Shown here: piece after piece, positions 7,917-17,532 of the stretch
Position numbering within the stretch: the stretch's first letter is position 1
Layout of the letters: every line of letters begins with the position of its first letter
Source: Qipengyuania intermedia
GTDB lineage: Bacteria; Pseudomonadota; Alphaproteobacteria; Sphingomonadales; Sphingomonadaceae
NCBI RefSeq assembly: GCF_019711615.1
Contig: NZ_JAIGNS010000002.1
Location: 421,501 to 485,500, forward strand
Reading direction: 5' to 3'
Length of the DNA: 64,000 nt
Translations under genes and position numbers: made by a program
The notes under the pieces: model-generated
Databases searched by the model: none
Seen by the model: only the letters and a program-made list of their open reading frames with translations
What the model was told of the DNA's origin: nothing

Positions 7917-10625
7917 CTAGCCCAGCCGCGCCAGTGCTGCCTTCAACCGTTCGATCTCGGCCGTGTGATGCGCGAAGTCGGCGCGCGCCTTTTCGACTGC
8001 CTCGGGCTTGGCGCGTTCGACGAAATTGGCGTTGTTCAGACGGCCTTCGAGCGATTTGGCTTCCTTCGTGGAGGCTTCCATCGCCTTGGTCAGGCGCGCC
8101 TTTTCCGCCTCGATGTCGATGACGCCTTCGAGCGGCACGATGAAGGCATCGTCGCCCGCAGCGACCTGCATGGCGGCACCGCCGGGCGCTTCTTCGAAGC
8201 GGACCGGCGTGAGGCGCGCGAGACGCTCGATCGCGGCGGCGTTCTCTTCCACGACCTTGCGGCCGAGCGCCGACGGGGCGGGGCAATAGGCTTCGAGCTT
8301 CGCCCCCGGCGCGATGCCGAGTTCGTTCTTCGCCGTGCGCACCGCGCTGGTGAGCGCGATCAGCCAGTCGATTTCGGCCTTGGCGCTCGCATCGACTTCG
8401 GCTTGCGGATCGGGCCATTTGGCGGTGATCAGCGGATAGTCGCGGCGATCCCCCTGCTTCGACCACAGCTCTTCGGTGATGAAGGGCATGAAGGGGTGCA
8501 GCATGACGAGGATCTGGTCGAGCGCCCAGCCGGCGACGGCCCTGGTTTCCTCGTCGAAATTGCCCTTGATAAGCTCGATATACCAGTCGCAGAACCGGTC
8601 CCACACGAAGTGATAGATCGTGTTCGCGGCGGCATCGAAGCGCAAATCGGCCATCGCCTGTTCGAGCGCGTTCTTCGTCTCGACGACTTCGCCGATAATC
8701 CACTTGTTGACGGCCTGCGTGGCAGCGGGTGCGGCGATGCTGGTGCTCGCACCGATGCCGTTGGACTGGCAGAACCGCGTCGCGTTCCAGAGTTTGGTCG
8801 CGAAGTTGCGATAGCCCTCCACGCGCTTCTCATCCATCTTGATGTCGCGGCCCTGGCTTTCCATCGCCGACATGAAGAAGCGCAGCGCATCCGCGCCATA
8901 CTGGTCGATCAGGCCCAGCGGGTCGACGACATTGCCCTTGGACTTGGACATCTTCGCCCCGTCGGCGGCGCGGACCAGCCCGTGGAGGTACAGCCGCGGC
9001 CACGGCGCCTTGCCGGTCAGATGCATGCCCTGCATCATCATGCGCGCATCCCAGAAGAACAGGATGTCGAAGCCGGAAATCAGCAAATCGTTCGGATAGT
9101 GCTTGTCCAGCAGGTCGGTCTTGTCCGGCCAGCCGAGCGTCGCGAAAGGCCAGAGCGCGGAAGAGAACCACGTGTCGAGGACATCATCGTCGCGGGTCAG
9201 GGCGACGCCTTCTCCTGCCTTCGCCTGCGCTTCTTCCTCGGTCATTGCGACGTAGGGATTGCCCTCTGCATCATACCAGGCCGGGATCCGATGACCCCAC
9301 CACAGCTGGCGGCTGACGCACCAGGGCTGGATGTTCTCCATCCAGTTGAAGAAGGTCTTTTCCCACGACTTCGGGACGATTTCGATGGTGCCGTCCTTCA
9401 CCGCCTCGATCGGCGCCTTGGCGAGGGTTTCGGCATCGACATACCATTGGTCGGTCAGCCACGGCTCTATCACCACGCCTCCGCGGTCGCCGAAGGGCGT
9501 CGCGATGGTGCGCGGTTCGGCGTCGTGTTCGACCTCGTTGCCTTCCTTGTCCTTGGTGACATGCGGGATGAGGAAGCCGAGTTCCTTCATGCGCGCAACG
9601 ACCAGCTCGCGTGCGCCGTCGACGCCGTCACGCTTGAAGCGGTGCAGGCCGAGGAATTCTTCCGGTACCAAGCCGTCCGCCGTCTGGCAGACATTGCCTT
9701 CCGCATCGAGCATGTTGAGCATTTCGGCAGGAGCGAAGCCCGCGCGCTTGCCCACGTCGAAGTCGTTGAAATCGTGACCCGGCGTAATCTTCACGCAGCC
9801 CGAGCCGAGTTCCGGATCGGCGTGCTCGTCGGCCACCACCTTGAAGCGGCGGCCGGTGATTGGCTGGAGGATGTCCTTGCCCACGACCGACCTGTAGCGC
9901 TCGTCATCGGGGTGAACCGCGACCGCCATATCGGCGAGCATGGTCTCGGGGCGCGTGGTGGCGACCACGAGGTAATCCTTGCCTTCCGACGTCGTGACGC
10001 CGTCTGCCAGCGGGTAGCGGAAATGCCAGAAGCCGCCCTTCACATCGACCGTTTCCACTTCGAGGTCGGAAATCGCGGTCTTGAGCTTGACGTCCCAGTT
10101 CACCAGCCGCTTGTCGCGGTAGATCAGCCCGTCGTTGTAGAGATCGACGAAGGTCTTGAGCACGGCGTTCGAGAAATGCTCGTCCATCGTGAACTGCTCT
10201 CTGGACCAGTCCATCGAGCAGCCGAGGCGACGCAGCTGCTTGGTGATTGCACCGCCGCTTTCCGCCTTCCATTCCCAGACCTTGTCGACGAACTCCTCGC
10301 GCGAGTAATTGGTGCGCTTGTCCTGGTTGGCCTCCATCTGGCGTTCGACGACCATCTGCGTGGCGATACCGGCATGGTCCATACCGACCACCCACAGCGC
10401 ATCCTTGCCGCGCAAGCGTTCGTAACGGATCACAACGTCCTGCAACGTGTTGTCGAGCGCGTGACCGATGTGGAGCGAGCCCGTCACGTTCGGCGGCGGG
10501 TTCACGATGGTGAAGGGTTGGGCATCGGGCCGCTCGGGGCGGAACAGGCCGTTTTCCTCCCAATGCGCGTACCAGCGCTGCTCGATATCGGCGGGATCGA
10601 AGGTCTTTGAAAGCTCGGTGGTCAT
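7917..10625 (-). CDS. valS: Valyl-tRNA synthetase
   Basis: About 902 residues, class I aminoacyl-tRNA synthetase charging tRNA-Val. The HIGH motif is at residues 52-55 ([10 protein letters not shown]) and the KMSKS motif near 558 ([14 protein letters not shown]). The C-terminal part is the usual coiled coil ([22 protein letters not shown]...). The in-frame region continues upstream to 10661, but ATG 10625 ([19 protein letters not shown]) matches the family N-terminus. The length is normal for a proteobacterial ValRS. The whole opposite strand is also open over about 2.6 kb, which is codon-bias shadow. It diverges from the Mla-type operon that begins at 10729. Confidence 0.97.
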   Translation of the reverse strand: MTTELSKTFDPADIEQRWYAHWEENGLFRPERPDAQPFTIVNPPPNVTGSLHIGHALDNTLQDVVIRYERLRGKDALWVVGMDHAGIATQMVVERQMEANQDKRTNYSREEFVDKVWEWKAESGGAITKQLRRLGCSMDWSREQFTMDEHFSNAVLKTFVDLYNDGLIYRDKRLVNWDVKLKTAISDLEVETVDVKGGFWHFRYPLADGVTTSEGKDYLVVATTRPETMLADMAVAVHPDDERYRSVVGKDILQPITGRRFKVVADEHADPELGSGCVKITPGHDFNDFDVGKRAGFAPAEMLNMLDAEGNVCQTADGLVPEEFLGLHRFKRDGVDGARELVVARMKELGFLIPHVTKDKEGNEVEHDAEPRTIATPFGDRGGVVIEPWLTDQWYVDAETLAKAPIEAVKDGTIEIVPKSWEKTFFNWMENIQPWCVSRQLWWGHRIPAWYDAEGNPYVAMTEEEAQAKAGEGVALTRDDDVLDTWFSSALWPFATLGWPDKTDLLDKHYPNDLLISGFDILFFWDARMMMQGMHLTGKAPWPRLYLHGLVRAADGAKMSKSKGNVVDPLGLIDQYGADALRFFMSAMESQGRDIKMDEKRVEGYRNFATKLWNATRFCQSNGIGASTSIAAPAATQAVNKWIIGEVVETKNALEQAMADLRFDAAANTIYHFVWDRFCDWYIELIKGNFDEETRAVAGWALDQILVMLHPFMPFITEELWSKQGDRRDYPLITAKWPDPQAEVDASAKAEIDWLIALTSAVRTAKNELGIAPGAKLEAYCPAPSALGRKVVEENAAAIERLARLTPVRFEEAPGGAAMQVAAGDDAFIVPLEGVIDIEAEKARLTKAMEASTKEAKSLEGRLNNANFVERAKPEAVEKARADFAHHTAEIERLKAALARLG

Positions 10626-10728
10626 GCTGGTGCCAATGCCAGTGCGCATTGTGCGATGCAACGGGATATAGCCCTTGCGCGCTTACGTGCTTGTTTGGCG
10701 AGTGAAATCCGCCCATACGGGGGGCCGA

Positions 10729-11838
10729 ATGACAGGGCTTGCACAATTCGAGATCGTCGAGGGGGACGGGGGCTCCGCGCTGGTGCTCACCGGGCCCTAT
10801 CTCGTGTCCACGATCGGCGCGGTCGACGACGAACTGCGCACGGTGGACGCAAACGTCGCCACGATCGACATTTCCGACGTGTCGGAAATCGATACCGTCG
10901 GCGCGTGGCTGGCCTGTACGCTGGCGACCGAACACGATGCGGAAATCACCGGGGCAAGCTCGCGGGCGCAGCGGTTGCTGGACGCGATTTCGGGCCTCGG
11001 CGGGGAAGAGAAGCTTTCCGCGCCGCGCCTGCCGTTCTGGAGCCGGGTGCCCGAGGCGATGGGCGAGAAAATCTTCAATGCCCGCAGCGGCATTGTCGGG
11101 GTCGTGAGTTTCCTCGGCGCGCTGCTTATCTCTGCCGGTTCGCTGATCCGCAATCCGCGGCGCTTCCGCACGGTCGCTTTGTTCCGCCAGATGGAGCTTG
11201 TGGGCGTGTCGGCCCTGCCGATCATCGGCCTGATGAGCTTCCTTATCGGCATCGTTATCGCGCAGCAAGGCGCGGTCCAACTGGCGCAGTTTGGCGCGGA
11301 AACGCTGACGATCAACCTCGTCGGGCGAATCACGCTGCGGGAGCTGGGCGTGCTGATGACCGCGATCATGGTCGCCGGCCGCTCGGGCAGCGCCTTTGCC
11401 GCCGAAATCGGCACGATGAAGCTGACCGAAGAAATCGATGCCATGCGCACGATCGGCATCTCCCCGATGGAGGCGCTGGTCATCCCGCGCATCCTGGCGG
11501 CCGTCCTGATGATGCCGCTGCTCGGCTTCTACGCCTCGTGCATGGCGATCATCGGCGGCGCGGTCATCGGCGACACCATGCTGGGCATTCCCTTCTGGAC
11601 CTTCCTCAGCCGCATCCAGGAAGTCGTGCCGACCTACGATCTGTGGGTCGGTCTCGTGAAGGCGCCGGTATTCGGCCTGATCGTGGCACTGGCGGGCTGT
11701 TATAACGGGATGCAGGTGAAGGGTAATTCCGAAGAAGTCGGCAAGCGCACCACGCTCTCGGTGGTCTCCGCAATCTTCGCCGTTATCGTGCTCGACGCGT
11801 TCTTCGCGGTCTTCTTCACCGAAATCGGGTGGGCGTGA
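10729..11838 (+). CDS. MlaE-type lipid ABC transporter permease fused to an N-terminal STAS domain
   Basis: 369 residues. Residues 1-85 or so (LVLTGPYLVSTIGAVDDEL, IDISDVSEIDTVGAWLA) form a STAS domain like the separate MlaB subunit of E. coli. The remainder is a five-to-six-helix MlaE permease (FRQMELVGVSALPIIGLMSFLIG, IMVAGRSGSAFAAEIGTM, EEIDAMRTIGISP). It moves phospholipids between the membranes with the downstream ATPase and MCE protein. ATG 10729 is chosen over the upstream in-frame 10675 because it has a G-rich ribosome-binding stretch and gives a normal STAS start. Its stop overlaps the next ATG (TGATG). Confidence 0.93.
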   Translation: MTGLAQFEIVEGDGGSALVLTGPYLVSTIGAVDDELRTVDANVATIDISDVSEIDTVGAWLACTLATEHDAEITGASSRAQRLLDAISGLGGEEKLSAPRLPFWSRVPEAMGEKIFNARSGIVGVVSFLGALLISAGSLIRNPRRFRTVALFRQMELVGVSALPIIGLMSFLIGIVIAQQGAVQLAQFGAETLTINLVGRITLRELGVLMTAIMVAGRSGSAFAAEIGTMKLTEEIDAMRTIGISPMEALVIPRILAAVLMMPLLGFYASCMAIIGGAVIGDTMLGIPFWTFLSRIQEVVPTYDLWVGLVKAPVFGLIVALAGCYNGMQVKGNSEEVGKRTTLSVVSAIFAVIVLDAFFAVFFTEIGWA

Positions 11839-12734
11839 TGGCAGAGGGCGGCAAGGCCAAGCACGAGCGCTTTCGCGGCGATTATCCCATCGTCGTGGAC
11901 GGTCTGATCAATCGCTTCGGCGAGCAGACCGTGCACGAGGATCTCGACCTCAAGGTCCGGCGCGGCGAAATCCTCGGCGTGGTGGGCGGTTCGGGTACGG
12001 GCAAGTCCGTACTCATGCGCTCGATCATCGGCCTGCAGCCGCCGTCGGGCGGCAATGTCAAGGTGTTCGACCAGTCGATCACCGAGGCAGAGCCCGACGA
12101 GGTGCTTGGCGTGCGCGATCGCTGGGGCGTGTTGTTCCAGGGCGGCGCGCTGTTCTCCACCCTGACGGTGGGCGAGAACGTCGAAGTCCCGCTGAAGCAG
12201 TTCTACCCCGACATCTCCGACGATTTGCGTCACGAAATCGCGCGCTACAAGGTGATGCTCTCCGGCCTTCCCGAAGAAGCGGTCAGCAAATACCCGAGCG
12301 AGCTTTCGGGCGGCATGAAGAAACGCGCAGGCTTGGCGCGTGCGCTGGCGCTCGACCCGGAACTGCTGTTCCTGGACGAACCGACCGCGGGCCTCGATCC
12401 GATCGGCGCATCGGCCTTCGACCGGCTGACCAAGGAACTGAAGGAAACGCTGGGACTGACCGTTTTCCTCATCACCCACGATCTCGATACGCTGCACGAA
12501 ATCTGCGACAGGGTGGCGGTGCTGGCGGACAAGAAGGTCATCGCCGTCGACACGGTGCCGAACCTGATGGAACTCGATCACCCCTGGATACAGGAATATT
12601 TCAACGGACCGCGCGGTCGTGCCGCACTGACGGCGCAGGCGCTCGACGAACTGCGCCAGCACATGGACCGGCCGGTCGCCGCCCATGCTGTCAAAGCGTT
12701 GGACAAAACGCCTCCGGGCAAGGATAAGGCCTAA
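11838..12734 (+). CDS. MlaF-type ABC transporter ATP-binding protein
   Basis: 298 residues. ABC ATPase with Walker A GGSGTGKS, signature LSGGMKKRAGLARAL, Walker B LLFLDEPTAGLDP and switch His in FLITHDLDTL. LSGGM and the position between an MlaE permease and an MCE protein place it in the MlaF branch, which energises lipid transport at the inner membrane. ATG 11838 overlaps the permease stop; an alternative GTG at 11829 would add three residues. The C-terminal tail of about 40 residues is poorly conserved. The next gene begins three bases after the stop. Confidence 0.94.
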   Translation: MAEGGKAKHERFRGDYPIVVDGLINRFGEQTVHEDLDLKVRRGEILGVVGGSGTGKSVLMRSIIGLQPPSGGNVKVFDQSITEAEPDEVLGVRDRWGVLFQGGALFSTLTVGENVEVPLKQFYPDISDDLRHEIARYKVMLSGLPEEAVSKYPSELSGGMKKRAGLARALALDPELLFLDEPTAGLDPIGASAFDRLTKELKETLGLTVFLITHDLDTLHEICDRVAVLADKKVIAVDTVPNLMELDHPWIQEYFNGPRGRAALTAQALDELRQHMDRPVAAHAVKALDKTPPGKDKA

Positions 12735-12737
12735 CCA

Positions 12738-13685
12738 ATGGAAACGCGGGCAAATTACATCTGGGTGGGGGCTGTAACGCTGGCCGTATTGGCCGCGCTT
12801 GCGCTCTTCATCGTCTGGCTGGCGCGCTGGGGCGAAGGCGCCCAGAAGGAATACGACATCTTCTTCAAGCAGTCGGTCGCAGGCCTCGCCAATGGCAGCC
12901 AGGTCAGCTTTGCGGGCGTGCCCGTGGGGCAGGTCAACCAGATCGTGCTGTGGGACAAGGATCCCGAATTCGTCCGCGTGCGCATCAGCGTGAAGGAAGA
13001 AGTGCCGATTCTGGTCGGCACCACCGCGACCATCCAGGGCAGCTTTACCGGCGTCTCGACCATCCTGCTGGATGGTGCGCGCAGTGGTGCGCCGCCCATC
13101 ACTTGCGAAACCACGGCCTGCACCGAAGGCGTGCCGATCATTCCGCCGCAGGACGGGGGCCTGAACGCGCTGCTGTCCAACGCGCCGCTGCTGCTCGAAC
13201 GGCTGGCGACGCTGACCGAACGCCTGACGCAGCTGCTGGACGAGGAAAACCAGGGCGAGATCGCCGGCATCCTTGCCAATACCAACCAGATGACGCGCAG
13301 CCTTGCCGAAACCGCCCCGCAGATCGAGCGGACCATGGCCGAATTGCAGGTTACCCTGCGCGAAGCGGCCGAAGCGCTCGACGAATTCGAAAAGGTCACG
13401 GCATCGACCGACCGCCTGATCAATACCGAGGGCGAGCAGCTGGCGCAGGAACTGCGCAAGACGTTGGCTTCGGCTGGCGGCGCGGCCAAGGCGCTGGAAC
13501 AGACGCTCGAAGAAGCGCGCCCGGCGACCAAGCAGCTGACCGAAAGCACGCTGCCCGCCGCCGAAGCGACGCTGCGCGACCTGCGCGCCACCAGCAAGGC
13601 GCTGCGCAGCGTGACCGAAAAGATCGACGAGAAGGGCGCAGGCTCGCTGCTTTCCAGCCAGCCGCTGCCGGAATACGAACCATGA
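12738..13685 (+). CDS. MlaD-family MCE protein
   Basis: 315 residues. One N-terminal membrane helix (about 8-28, YIWVGAVTLAVLAALALFIVWLA), then an MCE domain (KQSVAGLANGSQVSFAGVPVGQVNQIVL... VPILVGTTATIQGSFTGVSTILLDG). A long Ala/Glu/Leu/Thr-rich alpha-helical region follows (about 150-300) that probably forms a coiled-coil tube or oligomer contact. MCE proteins are the periplasmic lipid-binding ring of Mla-type transporters. There is no MlaC-type carrier gene here; the last gene of the operon is a lipoprotein instead. The stop overlaps the next ATG (ATGA). Confidence 0.93.
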   Translation: METRANYIWVGAVTLAVLAALALFIVWLARWGEGAQKEYDIFFKQSVAGLANGSQVSFAGVPVGQVNQIVLWDKDPEFVRVRISVKEEVPILVGTTATIQGSFTGVSTILLDGARSGAPPITCETTACTEGVPIIPPQDGGLNALLSNAPLLLERLATLTERLTQLLDEENQGEIAGILANTNQMTRSLAETAPQIERTMAELQVTLREAAEALDEFEKVTASTDRLINTEGEQLAQELRKTLASAGGAAKALEQTLEEARPATKQLTESTLPAAEATLRDLRATSKALRSVTEKIDEKGAGSLLSSQPLPEYEP

Positions 13686-14284
13686 GACGGGATCGCGCGA
13701 TGAACACGACCAAGACCCTCGCCATCCTTGCCCCGGCCCTGCTCTTGGGCGGCTGCATCAGCTTCGGCGCAGAACCGCCCGAAAGCCTGCTGACCCTGAC
13801 GCCCACGGCCACCGCGCCTGCCGGAACCGGCGGATCGAGCGATGCGGGCACCGCGCTGGCGCTGACCGAGTTCGAGGCCCCGGCCGCGCTCGACGTGACG
13901 CGCGTGCCTGTGCAGGTGAACGCCACCGAGCTCGCCTATCTCAAGGATGCGGTGTGGGTGGAAAAGCCCGCCCGCCTGTTCCGCCGCCTGATCGCCGAAA
14001 CCATCCGCACGCAGTCGGGCCGCGTGGTCGTCGACGGTGACGATCCGGGCGCGATGGCGGTCAACCGCATCTCGGGCACGCTGCGCCAGTTCGGCTACGA
14101 CGCCTCGACCTCCAGCGTAGTGGTCGTCTTCGACGCCGTGCGCGCAGGCGAGGGCAGCGCAGTCGAAACCCGCCGCTTCGAAGCCGTGGTCCCGGGCGTG
14201 ACGCCCGACGTGCAAGGCGTCGGCCCCGCCCTCAACCGCGCCGCGAACGATGTCGCGGGGCAGGTCGCGGAGTGGGTTGGCTAG
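13682..14284 (+). CDS. ABC-transport auxiliary lipoprotein (PqiC/YmbA-like)
   Basis: About 200 residues with a lipobox (ALLLGGC, Cys near residue 24), so it is probably an outer-membrane lipoprotein. The later VTRVPVQVNATELAYLKDAVWVEKPARLFRRLIAETI is typical of the ABC-type transport auxiliary family related to PqiC, which works with MCE systems at the outer membrane. ATG 13682 overlaps the MlaD stop; ATG 13700 (MNTTKT) is also a good lipoprotein start. It completes a four-gene lipid transport operon. Confidence 0.85.
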   Translation: MRRDRAMNTTKTLAILAPALLLGGCISFGAEPPESLLTLTPTATAPAGTGGSSDAGTALALTEFEAPAALDVTRVPVQVNATELAYLKDAVWVEKPARLFRRLIAETIRTQSGRVVVDGDDPGAMAVNRISGTLRQFGYDASTSSVVVVFDAVRAGEGSAVETRRFEAVVPGVTPDVQGVGPALNRAANDVAGQVAEWVG

Positions 14285-14374
14285 GCCGTAAGGGCGCTGA
14301 AAGTCCGCTGACGACCCGATTGCGGACATTGGGTGTGCGTGCCACTATCCTTGCGGCTTGGTAGGACGAGTTCA

Positions 14375-14593
14375 ATGAGCGAAGACGCACGCAATTCGAT
14401 TTATCTTTGGTTGAGCACGCTAGCGTTCTTCGGTGCTTGCTGGGCTTGCCTCCACTTCGATTGGGTGGAGGGAATCTCCGACACTTGGCTTTGGCCTGTC
14501 TTTACAGCGCTGCTGGTCGTGAATGTCGTTCAGACCGTTCGCGGCGTCTGGCAGCGCCGTGCTTCCAATCCCAAAAACCCGAACCGCCTCTAG
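14375..14593 (+). CDS. Small two-helix membrane protein, function unknown
   Basis: 72 residues: MSEDARNSIYLW at the start, helix one about 9-28 (LSTLAFFGACWACLHF), helix two about 37-57 (LWPVFTALLVVNVVQTV), and a basic tail. AGGACGAG about 4 bases upstream supports ATG 14375. Not recognised as a named family. Base composition looks more A/T-rich than the neighbouring operons. It stands alone between the Mla-type operon and cfa. Confidence 0.6.
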   Translation: MSEDARNSIYLWLSTLAFFGACWACLHFDWVEGISDTWLWPVFTALLVVNVVQTVRGVWQRRASNPKNPNRL

Positions 14594-14691
14594 CTTCCGC
14601 TTTCCACCCATTAGGCGCCTGTTTCGGCAGCCTACTCCGGCACCAGAAATGAAACGAAGCTAACGAGCCGCTTACACCGCCCCGACCACCG

Positions 14692-15939
14692 CTAGCGTGA
14701 CGCCAGTTCCTGCTCGCATTGCATCATGTAATCGCGCGTCAGCGGCAAGACGCGGCGGTCGCGGCAATACTGGATCTGGTAATTGCACATGCCGCCGTTC
14801 TCGAAGCTCGACGTCGCCCCCGCGAGGTAGAAGGTCCACATCCGGAAGAAGCGTTCGTCGTACATACCGACAATCGCTTCCCGGTGCTTCATGCAGTTCG
14901 CATACCATGCGCGCAGCGTTCTTGCGTAATGCAGGCGCAGCATCTCCGTATCGCTGGCGATCAGGCGGTACTTCTCGCTCGCGGCGACGGTTTCGGACAG
15001 CGCCGGGATATAGCCGCCGGGGAAAATATACTTGCGGGTGAAGGCATCCGTCATGCCGGGCCCACCGATGCGGCCGATGGTGTGGAGAAGCATCACCCCG
15101 TCGTCCGCCAACAGGTTGGCGCAGGTCTGGAAGAACGTATCGAACTGCGGCCTGCCGACATGTTCGAACATGCCGACCGAAATGATCCGGTCGTACCGGC
15201 TGCCCCGGTTCGCCAACTCGCGATAATCCACCAGCTCGAAAGTTATGCGATCGGCCACACCGGCTTGTGCGGCGCGCTCTTTGGCAAGTTCCAGCTGCTC
15301 GCGCGACAGGGTGATCCCGTGCACTTTCACATCGAAATGCCTGGCAAGATAGATGGCCATGCCGCCCCAGCCGCAACCGATGTCGAGCACGCTTTGTCCG
15401 TCGGCGAGCGCGAGCTTGGAGACGATGTGTGCAAGCTTCGCTTCCTGCGCTTCGCCCAGCGTTTCCACCCCGTCGGCCCAATAGGCGCAGGAATACTGCA
15501 TGTGCTCGGGGTCGAGCATCAGTTTATAGAGGTCGTTGCCGATATCGTAGTGGTGCGACACGTTGCGCTGCGACCGGATCCGGTCGTTCACCGCCTCGCG
15601 CGCGAAGCCGATGCGGTTGACGATCCGTCGCACCAGCTTCGGCGAGCCGATGGTGCCGCCCTTGTCCCACGGCTGGTTGGAACGCAGCAGTTCGACAAGC
15701 TCCATGATCCCGCCCTGCTCGATGACCAGGCGCCCGTCCATGAAGGCTTCTGCCGCACCCAGCCGCGGATCGAGCACGATGTCCCGTGGGACCTTCTTGT
15801 CGGCGAGCCGGATCGCAACGTCCGGGAAGCCCTCTGCCGGAGACCCGAAACGGGAAACCGACCCGTCGGCGAAGGTGACGTGCAGCGTGCCGCGGTCGAT
15901 GATCCTGTCGAGGTATCGATTGAACAAGGTCGTGCTCAT
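14692..15939 (-). CDS. cfa: Cyclopropane-fatty-acyl-phospholipid synthase
   Basis: 415 residues. Transfers a methylene group from S-adenosylmethionine to unsaturated acyl chains of membrane phospholipids. The SAM-binding motif is VLDIGCGWGG (184-193); upstream SHHYDIGNDLYKLMLDPEHMQYSCAYW region and downstream ISVGMFEHVG are CFA synthase hallmarks, as is AWYANCMKHREAI near the C-terminus. The N-terminal SCP2-like part is present. Length fits the shorter alphaproteobacterial form. ATG 15939 is the first good start. It is separate from the ATP12 gene upstream on the same strand by about 45 bases. Confidence 0.94.
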   Translation of the reverse strand: MSTTLFNRYLDRIIDRGTLHVTFADGSVSRFGSPAEGFPDVAIRLADKKVPRDIVLDPRLGAAEAFMDGRLVIEQGGIMELVELLRSNQPWDKGGTIGSPKLVRRIVNRIGFAREAVNDRIRSQRNVSHHYDIGNDLYKLMLDPEHMQYSCAYWADGVETLGEAQEAKLAHIVSKLALADGQSVLDIGCGWGGMAIYLARHFDVKVHGITLSREQLELAKERAAQAGVADRITFELVDYRELANRGSRYDRIISVGMFEHVGRPQFDTFFQTCANLLADDGVMLLHTIGRIGGPGMTDAFTRKYIFPGGYIPALSETVAASEKYRLIASDTEMLRLHYARTLRAWYANCMKHREAIVGMYDERFFRMWTFYLAGATSSFENGGMCNYQIQYCRDRRVLPLTRDYMMQCEQELASR

Positions 15940-15984
15940 GTCACGACCATATGTTGCCGGCGGCTATCGCGCCAGACATGATGA

Positions 15985-16677
15985 TCAGGAGGCGGCCCGC
16001 GCAAACTGCATCGCTGCAAGGAAATCGCCCTTGCGCCTGGCGCGGCGTTCTTCGGCTTCTTCCTCGCGGCCCCAGAGGTCGGCCTGCCATTCTTCTTCGA
16101 GGCTGGCAGCGGCCCATAATCCGTCACCGTCGGCGGCTTCTTCCAGCGCTTCGAGCCCTACGCATAGCGATGCAGCGAGCGAGGTTAGCTGTTCCAGCGC
16201 GGCGAGGTGGAAGGGGCCGAGCGCGGCGAGGCGCTGGCGCAATGTGTCGAGACTGGATGCAGGCTGCGCCTTGTGGACGATCCCGCTCACGCGGTGCAGC
16301 GTCACGCCTTCGCGCGCTTCCATGGCTGCAAGGATCGGCTCCCACACCTCCTGCTGGCGGCGGTAGAGCGGCTCTTCTGGATCGGCGCGGTAGCACAGCG
16401 TATCCGTCTCCGCATAACCGACCAGCTTTTCGATCACGGCCTCGGCATCGCGTGCGACCACGTCGAGCGCATAGTCCGCCATGTCGCGAAAGCGGAAGGA
16501 GGCAGGGTCAATCTTTTCGCCCTGTGCGCGCCATTCCGCGGCGAGCATTTCGGCCATCGCCTCGCTCGGCAGGACCTGCGGCTGGCCGGCTTGCGTCTTG
16601 ATCGGCCGCCCGTCGAGATGGACCGTCCAGCCGAGATCGGTCTCCGCGACGCTCACGTCCTTGTAGAAGCGTTTCAT
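15985..16677 (-). CDS. ATP12-family F1-ATPase assembly chaperone
   Basis: 230 residues. Begins MKRFYKDVSVAETDLGWTVHLDGRPIKTQAGQPQ, the usual ATP12 start (RPIKT, then LPSEAMAEMLAAEWRAQ and YAETDTLCYRADPEEPL). In mitochondria, ATP12 binds the F1 alpha subunit before assembly; alphaproteobacterial members are thought to act likewise. ATG 16677 overlaps the stop of the small membrane protein gene (TGATG), while a GTG one codon earlier is possible. It is the last gene of a six-gene overlapping minus-strand operon beginning with crcB. Confidence 0.92.
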   Translation of the reverse strand: MKRFYKDVSVAETDLGWTVHLDGRPIKTQAGQPQVLPSEAMAEMLAAEWRAQGEKIDPASFRFRDMADYALDVVARDAEAVIEKLVGYAETDTLCYRADPEEPLYRRQQEVWEPILAAMEAREGVTLHRVSGIVHKAQPASSLDTLRQRLAALGPFHLAALEQLTSLAASLCVGLEALEEAADGDGLWAAASLEEEWQADLWGREEEAEERRARRKGDFLAAMQFARAAS

Positions 16678-16886
16678 CACTCGCCCGATTTCCAGCGCTT
16701 GGAGAGAACTGCGGGCACCACGAAGAACTCGGCGAGGCCGATCACGAGGATGATGTAACCGACGAAAACGGGCAGATCGATGATCTTGCTGACGATCAGC
16801 GCGCCGATGAACACCATGACGAAGGCGCTCAGGCGGGCCATCTGGATCACCCAGAAACGGCGGGCGACAGTCTCTTCATCGGCCAC
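16677..16886 (-). CDS. Small two-helix membrane protein, function unknown
   Basis: 69 residues with helices at about 17-34 (LSAFVMVFIGALIVSKII) and 38-58 (PVFVGYIILVIGLAEFFVVP), and a charged tail KRWKSGE. No named family is recognised. The start overlaps the end of the HAD phosphatase gene by 11 bases and the stop overlaps the ATP12 start, so it is firmly part of the operon. Such a protein next to ATP12 could be a membrane-biogenesis helper; this is speculation. Confidence 0.75.
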   Translation of the reverse strand: MADEETVARRFWVIQMARLSAFVMVFIGALIVSKIIDLPVFVGYIILVIGLAEFFVVPAVLSKRWKSGE

Positions 16887-17532
16887 GGATCATATTCTCC
16901 AGTTCTTCCATGGTGGAGGCAACGGACTGCGCGCCCGCTGCCATGAGTTCTGCGGGATCGTGATAGCCCCAGGCGACGCCGATAGCCCGCACGCCCGCGG
17001 CCCCGGCCATCTCGATATCGAAACTCGTGTCGCCGATCATGACCGCGTCGTCCGCACTCACGCCTGCTTCGTCGAGTGCGGCTTCGAGCATGGCGGGATG
17101 GGGTTTCGAGGGATAGCGATCCGCGCCGTGCAGCGTCACGAAGCGCTGCTTGATGCCATGCGTTTCGAGGCAGGAATGAAGGCCCCGGTCGCTCTTCCCC
17201 GTGGCTACGCCAAGCAGCCAGCCATCCTCGTCGAGCCGGGCAAGCAGGTCGGCCATGCCGTCATAGAGAGGTTCGTGCAGCGCCCCCGACAGCCGCGTTT
17301 CGCGAAACAGGCGCTTGTAGGCTTCGACCACCTGCAACCAGTCCACTTCGCGTCCGTCCATCATGAGCTCGCGCACGGCGAGCGGCAGGCTGAGGCCGAC
17401 GGTGCGGCGGATCGCGTTGCGTTCGGGCGGGGGGCTGCCGATGGCGGCGAAAGCGCGTTCCATCGTCTCGCACACGGCGGCCTGGCCATCGACGAGCGTG
17501 CCGTCGCAATCGAATACGGCGAGCCGGGTCAT
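16876..17532 (-). CDS. HAD-superfamily hydrolase (phosphoglycolate phosphatase-like)
   Basis: 218 residues. HAD motif I is FDCDGTLVDG with nucleophile D8 and acid D10; motif II is GVATGKS; motif III Lys lies in PSKPHPAML; motif IV is IGDTSFDIEMA. The helical cap between motifs I and II places it in subfamily IA, as in Gph and related phosphatases. The substrate cannot be told. ATG 17532 overlaps the stop of the PaiB-like gene (ATGA); the longer reading frame to 17703 is just open overlap with that gene. Confidence 0.9.
   Translation of the reverse strand: MTRLAVFDCDGTLVDGQAAVCETMERAFAAIGSPPPERNAIRRTVGLSLPLAVRELMMDGREVDWLQVVEAYKRLFRETRLSGALHEPLYDGMADLLARLDEDGWLLGVATGKSDRGLHSCLETHGIKQRFVTLHGADRYPSKPHPAMLEAALDEAGVSADDAVMIGDTSFDIEMAGAAGVRAIGVAWGYHDPAELMAAGAQSVASTMEELENMIRGR

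Noticed and set aside
7965-10610. An 881-codon plus-strand frame opposite valS
   Set aside because: It is a shadow of valS codon bias in a high-GC genome; the protein is His/Arg/Asp/Val-rich without domains, and valS is certain.
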